From positions 1,125,185 to 1,189,184 of the forward strand of contig BCKT01000003.1 of the NCBI GenBank assembly GCA_003116875.1: a DNA stretch of 64,000 bases, in the 5' to 3' direction. Shown in pieces: positions 20,110-32,871 of this stretch. Positions within the stretch are counted from its first letter, which is position 1. Each line of letters begins with the position of its first letter. The notes beneath the pieces were generated by a model that saw nothing but the letters and a program-made list of their open reading frames with translations, made no database searches and was not told the DNA's origin. The DNA is from Takashimella koratensis. Lineage: Eukaryota > Basidiomycota > Tremellomycetes > Trichosporonales > Tetragoniomycetaceae. Made by a program: the position numbers and the translations under genes.

Positions 20110-23100
20110 ATCTTGGATCTCGTCTTGGCCACCGGTCTCGAGCTGCTCTCACTCGCCCTCCGTTCCCCCGGATCTGCTCCGTCCTTGCTCATTCCCCATC
20201 TCCACGCTTTCCCGCCTTGATTGACCCTCGACCCATCTCTTCATCATCGCCTTTCCCTTCAAGGCATGCCCTTCGCCCCTTGACACCATCTCGGATGACC
20301 CAATCTAGAACCCTGTACTGGTCCCGAACCGCAGCCATACTCGGCCTGGCCAGTCTCAGAACTCTCCTAGCTCCAATCTTGAACACTTCTGTTTCTTGTT
20401 CCACGCAACAGATTGATTCGCCCATGCGTCATTGCCTCTGCCTTCTCTCCTGCCTCGCTCTACTAGACTCGTGCCGGATGCTTTTGCGTTTTTAATCTCT
20501 CCTCTCCCACAGCTGGCCGTGACCATGACGACGGAAAAGTGACGGGGATGCGGGACGCGGGGTTGAAACAAACAAGGGAAGGGAACGGCAGGGCAGGGCA
20601 GGGCAGGCAGGGACAATCAAAGACTGGAACTCACCTTTGACAGCCTCGACTTTGGAAGGGGTTTGAGGGAAAAGTGACCTGCCGTTGTCGTGTCACGCTC
20701 GAGCGACGGAGACGTGAAGAGTAAAAGAGAAAGGTGAGGTGAGGTGAAGGATGATTTGTCCACGCCAACTATGCGAGGTGAATCGAGCGGCAAGACGGGA
20801 GGCTAGAAGCTGGAGAGCAATGGGAGTGCCGGCTGCAGCGTTCCGGTCAGCGTCGATGTCGGGGTGGATGGGGGGTGGGTAGCGGACGAGGTGACGGATG
20901 TGTGCGACCCCGAGGATGGACGGCCCGCGAGCGTCGGGGCAGGGCAAGGGGAGGGGGAGGGGAGGGGAGGGGGAGGAAGGAGGGAAGGAGGGAAGGAAGG
21001 AGATTGATGAAAGGAAGGATGGGAAAGGCCCAAAGGATGGGGAGGGACCGAGGAGGGGGAAGAGCAGAGGTCAAGATTGATGGGTTCAGGAACAAGTAGG
21101 TAGGCCTATCACACACACTCGACTCACACCGCACACACACGCAATGATGATCACTGGACGGTGCGCAGGATGAGCAAGGATGGATGGCAGATGGCAGATG
21201 GACAATGCACGACAAGGTCCGTAGTCAAGAGATGGTAGAAAGGTTCGTTCCACACAAACCAAGCGTCGAACCGTCTGTGCTCGTGCTTAGGGTTCGGGTT
21301 GTGCCGTGACGAGGGCAGTCAAGAGGCACCGTGTCGCAGATTGGAACGGCACAGTATGGCAAGGTTAGGAAGGGCGATGCCTTTTGTTGACAAGGCCGGC
21401 GACCCGAAGGTGTAAGGGGTTTGGTAACAGGTGCGAGCGGCCAACGTCACGCCCTAGCGACCGAATTCTTGACCAAGGGCGGTACCTCCAACACAGGCGG
21501 CAGGGTCCGGCGGGGCGAGAAGGGGGCAAGTAGTTGGGTCCGGAAGGCGGTAAAGCTGTTGCAAGAGGGGTGGGTCGGTAGGGGGGTAGAAGAGACAGCG
21601 AGGAGTGATCGACAATACGCTTGGTCTCGTTTTCGTAAGGGGAATTTCGGATCTTCTTGAGCGAGATCGGGCGGTAAGAATGCGACCGAGGGATGAACCG
21701 GTGACGACGGACGGGCTGGGCTCACACCAGTCAAGGAGTGGGCCGGGTCGACTGTCGATGGGGGCGCAGGTGAGGGTGGTAATGACTGTGGTAGAGTGGT
21801 TTGGATGTCAAAGAATGTCGAAGAACAAGGTGGGTGAGGTAGGTAGGTAAAAAAAAAAGCAATGGACTACGGTGGTAAGGGGAAAATTCGAAAACTGCGG
21901 GGTTTGGCCGGCCAGGGTGGAAGGGGAATAGGCAGATGGCGATTGCTCCTCGCTAGTGAGATTCCACTCGTCTCGCTTCTGTCAACGATGCGCAATGTGG
22001 TCTGGATCAACGGTCGGAATGTGGGTAGGTAGATGTAGGTGGGGGGTAAGTAGGTAGCGATGAAGATGCGATGAGAGGTGGGGGTCTTGTTAGCTATAGA
22101 TGAGAGAGGGACGGACTGGCTGGGCCCTTTCTTCTTTCTTACCCCCCTTGGTAATACTCTCTTCGGTTCGGCGCCCCCTCGGAATACGCCTTGATATTAC
22201 TCCTGCTGTCTTGCTTGCGTGTAGCCGACAAATAGCGATATGCATCTGACCCCACCTGGAGCGAGCGAGCGTAGACGCTGACGCTGGCTCTGTCTGCGTG
22301 CTTGACTCCTTGTGCTCGCCGCTTCTCTCCTTGGCCTCGGTGCACCGGTGAGTCCTATTCCCACTTTGAGTATGACCTGACCCAAACGTCTGGGACTCGT
22401 CCGCCGTCCGAGCCCGAAAAAAAAGAAAAAAAGGTTCTCCTCCGCGCTCTCCCTTCTCTCCCTATGCATGGGTCCTTCTGGATTTTCTGGACCCACACGA
22501 AACCCTCCATCTCCACGCTCTCGCTTCCCCTCTCGCCAGGAAGGCCAGGGGTGACGCCGGCGCCCAGCGCCACTTATCCTGGCTCTTTCATTTTCCGTGA
22601 GCCCCTGACTGCCCCATGTCCCTGACAAGACCCTGGATGGCCGTGCTTCGAGTACGCCGCCCGTGCCCCAGGTACTGGGCTATATTCTCAGTTTTTCATT
22701 ATAACCCTTGCCTCTTTCCCCCCCAAGGTCTCGAAGCGCCTTCCCGAATGTTGCGGAACTATTCTCGACATGTATTACAGCAGCACCATCATGGGCACTC
22801 ACCACTTCATCGATGATCAAGTCGAACAGAGGGGGCAGAGGGAGGAAAATGTCATGTAATGTCAGCGATTCCACCCTAGCTTACCCTTTCGATTCCCTGG
22901 GGAACGATCACGGAGCACCGCGTGGGTTACGTTCATCTACCCGTTGTATTTCTCGCAGTCTTCATGCCAATACCCATGCAGATCTCCGCCGGACCAAAAG
23001 AGGCAAGCGCAGTAAAAATACACACTGACCAAACGGCGACAAGCCGAGAAAACGCCTACCTGTCAATTTGAGATAGTCCGAAGCCAAGCACGCAGCCAAC

Positions 23101-25528
23101 TCGTTTACGCTGAGCCTGGCTAGGACCTAGCGCACTCGCGGCTCGTATCCGATAACAGGATACAGGCGGCTGGCTGGATGGTCAGATACCGTATCTGTTC
23201 AGCAGATGGCGTACTGATCAGCGCGGATGCATTCCTCTCCGACCCGCAGGTGCCTCCTGCTCCATCCGCTGTCTCTTCCGATTCTGATATCGAGGTGCGG
23301 TAGATGGCTTTTCACCCCATCGCTTCAAGCGGTATCTGACGCAATCGCCGGGGATGCCAGCGGCATCCCAGTCAGTTGATCCAGTATCGCAAAAACGCCA
23401 TTGCCTGGGATTATTCTGTTTACGTAGATAATTGGGTTTTCTCGATCTTTTTGTTCGCATCGCACCTTTCGGGCGACGGGTCCGGCCGAAGGAGCCAGGC
23501 CCGGATCTGACCTTCCCGCCCCTCTCTCACCGCGTACGCCCGACTGCGGTCCGTGGGGAAACGGGCGAGCTGCGGAAACCTCGGCGCGAGAAGATATCAC
23601 ATCTCATCTAATCTGTGCCGACGGCCGGGCGGGGTGGGGGAGCAATACGGTGAAGTCAGGAGAAGAGAGGAAGAGAATTCCTGTTTCCCACTCGAAGCTC
23701 GACTGAGAGCGGGTTAGGAGGAACCAGGCTAAACGGGCGGGGCAAATCCATCTTCCGCCCGATCATCTTGACTTGGATGACTACGGTGCCTGCGCTAGTC
23801 TGCGATTAGCGTCAACTCTGGAGTCTGGAGGAACGCTGCTTGATTACACCGTATTCACCAGAACAGGGGGGCGAATAAGTCCTCATGGAGCAGTGGTCGC
23901 TCAAGGCGGAGACGGTTCTGCGCAGGCGGATAGATCCTATTCGGTACCTCTGTAATGACGTGGAGTCTTCGGTCAAGATCTGTACCCAGAGATTGGCCCC
24001 CAACCGGAGACACCGGGCAAGGAACAGGACCGACTGTAGCCGCGAAGTCTAGTTTTCTCACATACTCACAGAGACACAGCCAGAATGAGATACCAACATG
24101 ACAATAACAGGGACTAAATCTCTCGGGGAGTATACGGTGCGGATCGTGACGGATCGACACTGACGAGAACCGGGGTGGGAAATAGGAGGATTGTCCAGTC
24201 CTGCTTGGCAGCTTCTCAAGCATGAAGGTCGGGTTGCAGGACTAGGTGGGGGAAGGTGGGGGAAAGGGGGAAGACGGGGGTCATGAGACGCAATCTCCCC
24301 AGTCACACACGTACTCTTCCCCTCTCAGCCTATCACCCCGATTCGGGCCTTTTTCCCACTGTGGAGCTCGTTCTCACCCTCGGAGAAAGTCACCGCCCAA
24401 AGACGTACGAAGCTCTCTATTCTCTCTTGCCAAGCGTATCATCAAGCAAACATGGCGATACGAAGGCTGAGACAGTTTTACCGTATTGGTTGGAATGTGC
24501 CGAGCTGCTGGAAACGGAAAGCGAATAGAAAACGCTCGATAAAAGGATACAATGACGCTTTGTGATCGCGAGAATCACGCGGAAAGCAAGAGAGGCTCCT
24601 CCCATATCTCACTACTGTTGGTGCCTTGAGCTTCATCCGCATCCCCAATGTTGATCCAAACAATGTCGTACGACACTGAGTCCCCCCAGTCAGTACCGAG
24701 CAAGAGGCCGCCAATCTTGAACCGCACCGTTCCCACTCACCTCCACCGTACCCCACCCAGCCCCATCGCCACGCTCCGCAGCAGACCGGGACACGAGGGA
24801 CGTCTTGGCACGCGCAGCAGAGACGTACGTCTTGTCAACCTCCCGATGGCAGAGCGGGGTCGAGGAGGGATCGGTTGCTCGGTTCCTGTACAACTTCACC
24901 CGCCCGTCCCTTCCCCGGCGTTCCGCTCTTCCACAACTCCACCACCCCTTAGACGACGGGTGCAGTCGGGCCGCTGCATACGCGGCTGCACAGGTACGGG
25001 CGGAGACAAACGGAAGCGAGATCCCCGGTGACTGATTTGCCTAGATAACGCGATTCATCAATAGCCAATAGGGATGACCTTTGCATGCGACAGAGAAGAA
25101 AATGTAAAATGTGTGAATGCGTGTGGGTCCAAAACATATATTGATTCGTGGGGATGAAGTGGTTCCGTCTTGCGAGTGTCCACGTAGTCGGGTACGATGA
25201 TGGGAAAGGTCGGGAAGGGTTGGGAAGGGTTGGGAAGGAGCACGACCATGTAGGTGGGCGAAATCAGATCGGTCCCGTAACGAGGGGCAAGTGAGCGCTT
25301 CGTCTTGCCTGTGAGTGTTGATCCGCTCTATCCCGGCCAAAGAAGACCTCTTTCCAAAGCCTCTCCCCTCGAATCTCTCGCTGCTTCTCTTCGACGTTCT
25401 GCTTTCCAGTTCTTCACGTCTCTGCTTCTCACTCTCGCTCTTGCCTCAATCTATCACCTCTTGCCTCTCCTCGCTGCATCGTCTCTCCGGTACCTTGCTC
25501 ATCAGCGGCTCTTGAGATAGTGTTACGC
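20110..25528. other. Five-kilobase gene-free region
   Basis: No coding gene with splice structure or known domain is found on either strand. The left part (20.1-21.9 kb) probably holds the leader and promoter of the polyQ regulator: a consensus donor (CAAAG/GTGAGT on the minus strand near 20637) suggests a non-coding 5' exon. GA-rich tracts lie at 20935-21060. Around 23.1-23.4 kb there are several short inverted repeats. The right edge should contain the 3' end of LSM8. Long upstream regions are usual for fungal regulatory genes. Confidence 0.4.
23351..23369. repeat. Inverted repeat (8-bp arms, 3-nt loop)
   Basis: GGGATGCC AGC GGCATCCC is a perfect hairpin. Nearby, GTATCC GATAACA GGATAC (about 23145-23165) and AGATACCGTATCT (about 23185-23200) are further inverted repeats, so the region 23.1-23.4 kb is enriched for them. 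Confidence 0.6.
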
Positions 25529-26202
25529 CTAATACCGCACTTCCGCAAGGGGTTCTGCTCGGATCTCCGAGTAGTCGATCGTCGCGTCTTGGTCTTCGTC
25601 CACTTGACCCACGAGCGCACTGTTGAATCTCAGCGTCAGCGATGTACATCACAACATGAGGTAGTATCGACTATCGAGATAAGTATTTGCCAGTAGGACA
25701 ACACAAGGTCTGTGATACACCTGGAACAGGCATTGAAATATGATAGGGAGATCGAGGAGGGAAGAGATGAAGAAAATGAGAGGGATGGACCCAGAACTCA
25801 CATGTTGTCACCTTTGATCATGTACAGACCAAGTGGGACCATCTCGACCCCTTGGTCAGCCGAGTACTCGCGCTCCACGCAATCGGAGAGGATCAGGTTG
25901 AAGTACGTGTCGCTACCCTTCAGCTTGCCCTGAGTGGATGTCAGAAGGGGATCGTGGGGACGGTGGCTCGAAGAGAGTACGGGAACAAGGGGGTAGGAGT
26001 TCAAAGTAGTAGTGATGATGGACAAGATATGAGGGGAGAAAAAGAGAGAGAGAGAGAGAGAGAGAGAAAGACGTACGACGATTATCCGGCCATCGTAGAG
26101 AATGACCTGGACGAGCTCTGAAGAAATGAGTAAGAATTGACGAGCAACGAGCATAGCACAGGAGTGAGACTCACGATCGACGTAGCTGTCGAGGCCCGGC
26201 AT
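25529..26202 (-). CDS. LSM8: U6 snRNA-associated Sm-like protein Lsm8
   Basis: Lsm8 is the nuclear-specific subunit of the Lsm2-8 ring that binds the U6 snRNA 3' end and supports splicing. Spliced from about four exons (26202-26175, about 26115-26080, about 25931-25815, about 25621-25529). The start MPGLDSYVD, then VQVILYDGRIIVGKLKG (Sm1), TYFNLILSDCVERE, VEMVPLGLYMIKGDNIALVG (Sm2) and a short acidic tail ending AEVRY follow the family closely; length near 95 residues is normal. The ATG at 26202 was chosen because it matches the family start; the frame is open upstream but has no ATG there. The second intron holds a (GA)n microsatellite. Confidence 0.92.
26044..26068. repeat. (GA)n microsatellite inside an LSM8 intron
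   Basis: A GA/AG run that on the coding (minus) strand is a CT tract just downstream of the 5' splice site of LSM8 intron 2. Confidence 0.85.
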
Positions 26203-27167
26203 GCTGAGAGCTGGGACTGCGACTGGGGCTGCGGCTTGTGCTGTACCTACGACTTTGGACCGGGGTGGACGAGTGGTAGCGGTAGAGCTAAGCTGACGGT
26301 GGTGGTATTGTTGACGCTGGGTCGAGCCAAAGTGAGAGATGGAGATGATGGAAGTTGAAACGCGCGGTGAATGGTGAGACACGGTTCAACGCATGAGTGT
26401 GGCACTTTGAGCAATGGCAAGGGGACAGGTCCAGGGACAGCCAATCATCACCCAGGCCTGGGCTCGGGCCGTACGAGTAAGTGTCGGGTAACGGTCAGAG
26501 ACAGAGACACCATAGACTAGACTCTAGACTGGATAGAGGCGATCACGAGCGTCCCAGAGCATGGGACATGTCTTGAACTGATGAACCGGGGATCACCTTT
26601 GGCGTCGACCGGATCAGAGCATGCTTGGGGTCGTGGTTGAAGCTCAGGCTCAGGCCCGGCTCATTAGGAAATGGAGTGGAGGGTGGTGCTTATCTCTTGT
26701 AATGTGATTAGGAAAAGATGAATTTCCTTTTATTTGCGAGTACCCTTAATGGGCCTCTGGCCGTGCCCTGTGGGTCGCCCCGCTCAAGCCTTCAGCCACC
26801 CTGGCCCTTAGTATCCATCCATCTTTTCCTGTCCACCGTACGCACCACACCACACACACACACACACACCACACACCACTGCACGCAACCATCTCCACCT
26901 CAACCTCGTCCTCCTCCCTCATCCTCACCCTCACCTCTCCTCCATCTCCTCCTTCCACCACTCTTCCATCCTCATCACCACCACCACCCCACTCCTCCTT
27001 TTCATAACCTTCACCCACCCTCGACCTCCGTTCCTCACGCTCCTTGGCGTGTCTCCACCAACAACACCACCGCGAGAAATCCCCCGGTTGAAGAAACACC
27101 ACATCGTCTTCCAACGCAACCTTCAACATTCACTTGAACCACTCCTCCCCGACCTTACCGTCTAGCC
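26203..27167. promoter_or_regulatory. Divergent promoter region of LSM8 and the CK1 gene
   Basis: Start codons on opposite strands are 965 bp apart. The right half, from about 26830, is CA/CT-rich ((CACA)n near 26855-26880, then CTC/CCA-rich) and looks like the long leader of the CK1 transcript. No gene was seen. Confidence 0.5.
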
Positions 27168-29643
27168 ATGGCGACCACACACGTCATCTCCACCTCCAAC
27201 CCGGCCGCTCATCTCTCTTCGAGCGGCAGCCATTCCTCCAGCTCGAGCAACATTGTTGGTGTCCACTACAAAGTTGGCAAGAAGATTGGAGAGGGCTCAT
27301 TTGGTGTCATCTTTGAAGGTATGTCCGCGTCTCTCTCTCCCCATTTCAATATCTCTACCCTTCAACTTCCTTCCTCTACGGCCGGGAACACGGTGTGACG
27401 CCGCAACGACGTGTCGTCGCGCGCGGGAAGGGTGTTGGAGGTACCCAGTCGTGCGCAGCACCAAGCCACACGAGCTTGACCCCTTGTCGACGAACGCTTG
27501 GACTGGTCAGGATTCGCGACGGCTTTGATGGCAGGGGCAGCGGTCCTTGGATCAAGCGGTCTCAGCGCAAGCTACAGCATTCCCCTTACCCATATTACAC
27601 GCGCAACCCGATCCTCTCTCCCTCCGTCGCTTGCATTGACGCATATCCATTCCGAGCTATCCCTCTAATCTGGTCGTGCGGCTGACACTAGTATCAGGCA
27701 CAAACTTGCTCAATGGCCAGACAGTCGCTATCAAATTCGTATGTCACCCAGCCTTCGCTGATCACACGACTGTCTCTCCCAACGTGTCTCTACGTCCTCA
27801 ACACGGGGTCCCGCTATCTCTGTCGCCGGATGTCTTGGGCTCACCAGCTGACGGCATGTAGGAACCACGTAAATCTGATGCTCCACAATTGCGCGACGAG
27901 TACCGAAGCTACAAGATCTTGAGCGGTTGCAGTACGTCCTTTCATCCCCTGTGCTGTGCAAGATGTGCCAGCGCTGACAGTTCCGTTACCCTCATAGATG
28001 GGATTCCCCAAGTATACTACTTTGGTCAAGAGGGGTTGCACAACATCCTCGTTATCGACCTGCTCGGTCCCTCGTTGGAAGACTTGTTCGATATGTGTGG
28101 CCGCAAGTTCTCGGTCAAGACGTGTTGCATGACCGCCAAGCAGATGGTGAGAGGCCCTCGTCGTTGCAGATAATCAGAAATACTAACCTTTGCGACAGCT
28201 CACTCGCGTTCAAACCATCCACGAGAAGAACCTCATTTATCGCGACATCAAGCCAGACAACTTTCTCATCGGGCGGCCCGGCACCAAGGGCTCCAACGTC
28301 ATTCACGTCGTCGACTTTGGAATGGCCAAGCAGTACCGTGACCCTAAAACGTGTGTTTACATGCTTTTCTTTGTGTTGGGAAGAGGGAGACCGTCATCGA
28401 GCATCAGCTGACCACTTCTTGTTCTGCAGTAAACAACATATCCCGTACCGCGAGCGCAAGAGTTTGAGCGGCACTGCGCGTTACATGAGTATCAACACTC
28501 ATCTCGGTCGTGGTGAGTATCGACCCCTTGTCCCTGTTACCCAATCGTGTCGCCATTTCGGATGCTGATGTCCGCGCTCTCAGAACAATCGCGACGAGAC
28601 GATCTTGAGGCGCTTGGCCACGTTTTCTTCTACTTCCTTCGCGGTGGGCTCCCGTGGCAGGGCTTGAAGGCGGCGACGAACAAGCAAAAATACGAGAAGA
28701 TTGGCGAGAAGAAGCAGACGACTCCCATCCCTGACCTCGCAGAGGGCTATCCTCGTGAGTTTACCGCTGCTTTGCCGCTTGTACCCGATATGCTTCTGTT
28801 GCGTTGTTACTGACTTGTTGCGTCCATCTCACAGAGGAGTTTGCCATCTACCTCAACTATGTTCGTAAACTTACGTTCGACGAGACGCCCGACTACGACT
28901 TCCTTCGCGACCTGTTCACAACGGCGATGAGGAACGCTGGCGAGGAGGATGACCAGGTCTACGACTGGATGGTCCTCAACAACGGCAAGGGATGGGAGGC
29001 GACCACCTCGGTGAGTCTAACATGGTGTTTGTGTAGGGCTCTTTCACTGATTCCACATCCAGTCATCGTCGGCAGACGTGCAGCGACAGGCGACCCGGAC
29101 ACGAGACAAGGAGTACAGGGGCGATCGCGTCGACCGACTACGCAACGGAACCGGAGGAGCTGCTGGTGCTGCTGGATCCCCACGGTTAGTGTCGCGATTG
29201 CCTTTGCATACATTTGAGAGAGAATACTTGGATGGGGACGCAATGCTGACCCCGTGTATAGGAAATCTGGCTCGGCTCTGCCTAACGCCAGCAACCAAGC
29301 GATCATTGGCGTTTCCGCTCCTTCCCCACTCCCCACTTCGCGTCGGCAATCGCAGCAGGGCCATCCGTTTGCGTCCGCCAGCGCGTTGCAAGACCGCAAC
29401 GGACAGGGCCACGGCGGGCTCGGTGTGGGTAACGGGAACGGCGGAATGGACGGTAGCTACGACCCATCCAATGTCGCCATCCAGTCCCAGGCTGGTCTTG
29501 CCCCGATCGCGCAGATGAACGTAAACTCGCGACCGGGAGGAACAGCGGGCAACTCGCAGCAGCACGTTATGGGTGAAGGCGACTATGCGCCAGAGAGCAA
29601 AGGTGGATTCCTCGCTTGCATCACTTGCCGTTCGTGCCGATAG
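27168..29643 (+). CDS. Casein kinase 1, Yck-type (membrane-anchored)
   Basis: A serine/threonine kinase of the CK1 family; Yck-type members work at the plasma membrane and endomembranes in nutrient signalling, endocytosis and morphogenesis. About ten exons. Motifs in order: glycine loop [14 protein letters not shown], catalytic-lysine segment [41 protein letters not shown], the CK1 signature [38 protein letters not shown] and [20 protein letters not shown]. After the kinase core comes a Gly/Asn/Gln-rich tail ending CITCRSCR, a Cys cluster at the extreme C-terminus as expected for Yck-type palmitoylation. Start ATG 27168 has the context AGCCATGG. The first intron (27319-27697, ~379 nt) is far longer than the others, which are about 50-125 nt. 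All kinase residues are present. Confidence 0.93.
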
Positions 29644-30813
29644 CGCATTTGGGATGTTACGAACCGAACAGAGGCGACACCCACGTAATTGCAAACTCCT
29701 CATCCTCCAACCCAACACACGCTCCATTCATCGTAGCTTCATTTCACAACCCGCCCATAATTGGACCAGTTCACGATACCCAAATGAGAGAGAGAGAGAA
29801 GTCGAAGAGTTTGCGAGTCTGAGAGCATCGACAAAGAACGTAAAACGACTTTCTATAAAACTTGACCGAGAAAGAGAAAATCACAAATACGACCCAAAAA
29901 AAAAAGAAAAGAACAAGAACGAAGAAAACGACAACATACAAGAGGATCGATATTTACGCACCTAGGTCGTAATACGTCTTTTGTCGAATTCACGTATCTC
30001 GCTCTCTCCCGCCTCAACATTTCCTCCATCCTGCTTTTCCACCATCTCCAACGCCCCTCGTCTCTCCCTTTCTCCTACCGCGACTCGACTCGACTTTTTG
30101 CCTGGTCACAACCACCAATAAAGCCATTAATACTCCCCTGTTTCCCATCTCTCGTGGGGTTTACATTCCTAGTTGTCAAATAACTCTTTCCCTCTTTTAT
30201 TTACTTTTTTTTCTTGTTCTCGCCTCATGCCAAATCATCAGTCCCACCAGCCTATTATCGACCTCGTGCCCTCAACCGGCCGAGTCCTAGTTACCTCCTC
30301 TCCTCCACACCATAGTGCAAGACAACGTCCCTCACTTGTCGTAGTCGATTCGTCACTCATCGCTCGTAGCCACTACCCACCTGCCCACCCTGTCACCCTG
30401 GCGCTTGCCCCCTTTCTCTCTCATCTCATCCCACTCCAAGCATAACGACCTACCACTTTTGTCACTCGAGAGCGAGTTCCCATACCCGTTTCTCTCTCCT
30501 CTCTTCCTGTTTTTCTCTCCATCTTTCTTCTTTCTCTCAGGTCTCTTATCTACTTCCTTGTCAATGGATCGCTCTCTATGATTTCTAATCTTGCCTATCT
30601 CCTGTCAGCTATCTGATCCATGCAGATATGTTTACGCAACAACAACCTGTGCAAGTCAAGTACCAAGATAGAACAAATGGCTATTGAGTACACCCCATTT
30701 TGCTCCGCGCGCTTCTTTCATCGGTACGCGTCTAAAAGGCGGCCAAGGTCCTCTGTTGTCTGCTTCATTACTCTTTCACTCATCTCATCACTCACTCACA
30801 CCTCTTTCTCGCC
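29644..30813. other. Intergenic: CK1 3' region and HAT1 promoter
   Basis: Same-strand neighbours. The left part is A-rich (about 29780-29960, AAAAAAAAAGAAAAGAACAAG type), likely the 3' untranslated region and poly(A) signals. The right part, from about 30010, is strongly CT-rich, typical of a fungal promoter or leader. No gene was seen. Confidence 0.5.
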
Positions 30814-32871
30814 ATGACCACCCAAGAGGACATGCAAGACTGGCTCGCAGAGTCAAACGAGGTCCTCAACCTCCGCATGGGTGAGCGCCGGTTCCTCGTC
30901 TTCTCCTGACCTCCCTTGGCTCCATCATCACATGTCGTTGGTTCTCGCTGACCACAGCTGATACTTCCCATGGATTCTTGCGTTTCACATCTTGGCTCGC
31001 CTCACTCTGTTCTCACCTACTTGCTTGTCTGATGGATCTGCTTGTCCCTTCTCTTGATATTTTCGGTGGAATACGACATCAGCTCGAGCTCTGGAAGACT
31101 CGGACCTCCTTCTCGATTCGGAGATCCAGGCGGTGGAACCTTTCAACCCCGACTTTACTTATCCCATTTTTGGTGACCAGGAGAAGATTTTTGGCTACAA
31201 AGGGCTGGACATCAAGGTGAGCTACTCCTTCCTCCCTCCCTCCGTTAGTCTCCATGGCTACCTTCTTCTGCTTGACCCTACCTCTTGGTTATCCTCCCTC
31301 CCTTAATCTGCTAACTCGTCGCTTCCCGCTTCTCTCTAGCTCGAATTCACCTCTGGCAGTCTCAAACAGCTCCTCGATATCACCTACGATTCGAAGCTCA
31401 ATTCCGAGGCCACTCCCGCTGACGATATCGAGGGAACCTTGTTCAAATTCATCCCTGCCGACTATACCAAGTCTACCGCGGCTTTCGAGACGCTGGTCGA
31501 TACGGATGCGATCGAGTTCAAGCCCCTGGGAGAGCGCGTGGGAGCGTATGTCCGGCCCGCGGGAGGGTCGAGGGGGAAAGGAAAGGGCAAAGGGAAAGGG
31601 AAAGCGAATGGAGCGGGAACAGGTGGGGAGAAGGCAGAGTTGGGAGAGGATGATGAGAACGCGGTCGTTTTTGAGATGTACAAGGTGAGTACAGTTGATT
31701 AATTTGGGGAGAGGATAAGATGAGCTGACTGGGTGGTGTCGCAGACGACGTGGTCAACGCCCGGGTTCAGAGAGTACCACCGCCGGATGCAACTCTTCAT
31801 CCTCCTTTTTATCGAGGGCGGGAGCTTTGTCCATGTAAGCCTTTTCATTGACTCGATCAGTCTTCACCTCTGCCAATTTTTACGCTCTGTGTATACTGAC
31901 ACTATCCGTTCTTCTTAACCCGTTATAGGAGGACGAAGACGCGTGGGAGTTTATCACCTTGTTTGAGCGCCGCAAGCGACCCACAGGAGAGTTCACCTAC
32001 CACTTTGTCGGATACGTTTCGACATATCCGTTCTGGTGTTACCCGGAGCACGTCCGTCTTCGCTTGAGGTGAGTGGTCCTTCGTCAAAGCTGCTTATGAT
32101 CTGTTCTCAATGACTGACCTTGGTTCGTTTCAGTCAATTCGTCATTCTCCCGCCGTACCAGCACCAAGGCCACGGATGTGAGTCAAACTCTAGCAACTCC
32201 TTCCTTCAGTCAACCGTTCAACAATCGCTTGTTTCTCGTACTAACGAATCAAATCTCATTCTTCTCTCTCCCGTGGTATAGCCAAACTCTACTCGACGCT
32301 ATTCCAATCCATGCTCGAACGACCACAAGTGGCCGAACTGACAGTCGAAGACCCAGCCGAGGCATTCGAGGACCTGCGCGATCGAAACGATCTGCGGTTC
32401 CTGGTGGCTCGAGGTGTTCCTGAAGACCCGTTGTTCATGCAAGATGTCGGTGCGGAGAAGCGAGGGCCGAGAGCAAAGTGGGAAAATGAAGTCCGACGGA
32501 AGTACAAGATTGCCCAGGTGCGTAATTTTCAAGCGCTCTAGAGACTGCTGCACATATGATCCTGACAATGGAATAAACGAAACAGAGGCAATTTGATCGA
32601 TTGTTGGAGATGCTGTTACTTCGTGCATTGGACAAGAAAGATCCTGCAAAAGTTCGGGCATACAGACTTCAAGTGAAAGCTAGGCTGTTCCGATTCAACT
32701 ACGTGAGTAAACATCTCAACGGTCTTTTCCTTCCGAGACGAATTGGGTTGACCCAGACAACAGGAGATGCTTTCGCAGATGACTCCAGAAGAGAGGAAAG
32801 AGGCACTCGCCAAAACCTACGACTCCGTGGTGGAAGACTACGAGCGTATCCTGGAAATGACCTTCCATTGA
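30814..32871 (+). CDS. HAT1: Histone acetyltransferase type B catalytic subunit Hat1
   Basis: Hat1 acetylates newly made histone H4 (K5/K12) before chromatin assembly, with a Hat2/RbAp46-type partner. Nine exons: 30814-30880, 31083-31216, 31340-31684, 31745-31834, 31929-32068, 32134-32177, 32282-32517, about 32586-32702 and 32764-32871. Recognisable segments are FNPDFTYPIFGDQEKIFGYK, WEFITLFERRK with YHFVGYVSTYPFWCYPEHVR, the acetyl-CoA loop FVILPPYQHQGHGSKLY (Q-x-x-G-x-G type), LTVEDPAEAFEDLRDRNDL and a helical C-terminus ending ILEMTFH. A Lys/Gly-rich insertion (RGKGKGKGKGKANG) sits after AYVRPAGG in exon 3. ATG 30814 (CGCCATGACC) gives the expected N-terminus. Confidence 0.93.
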
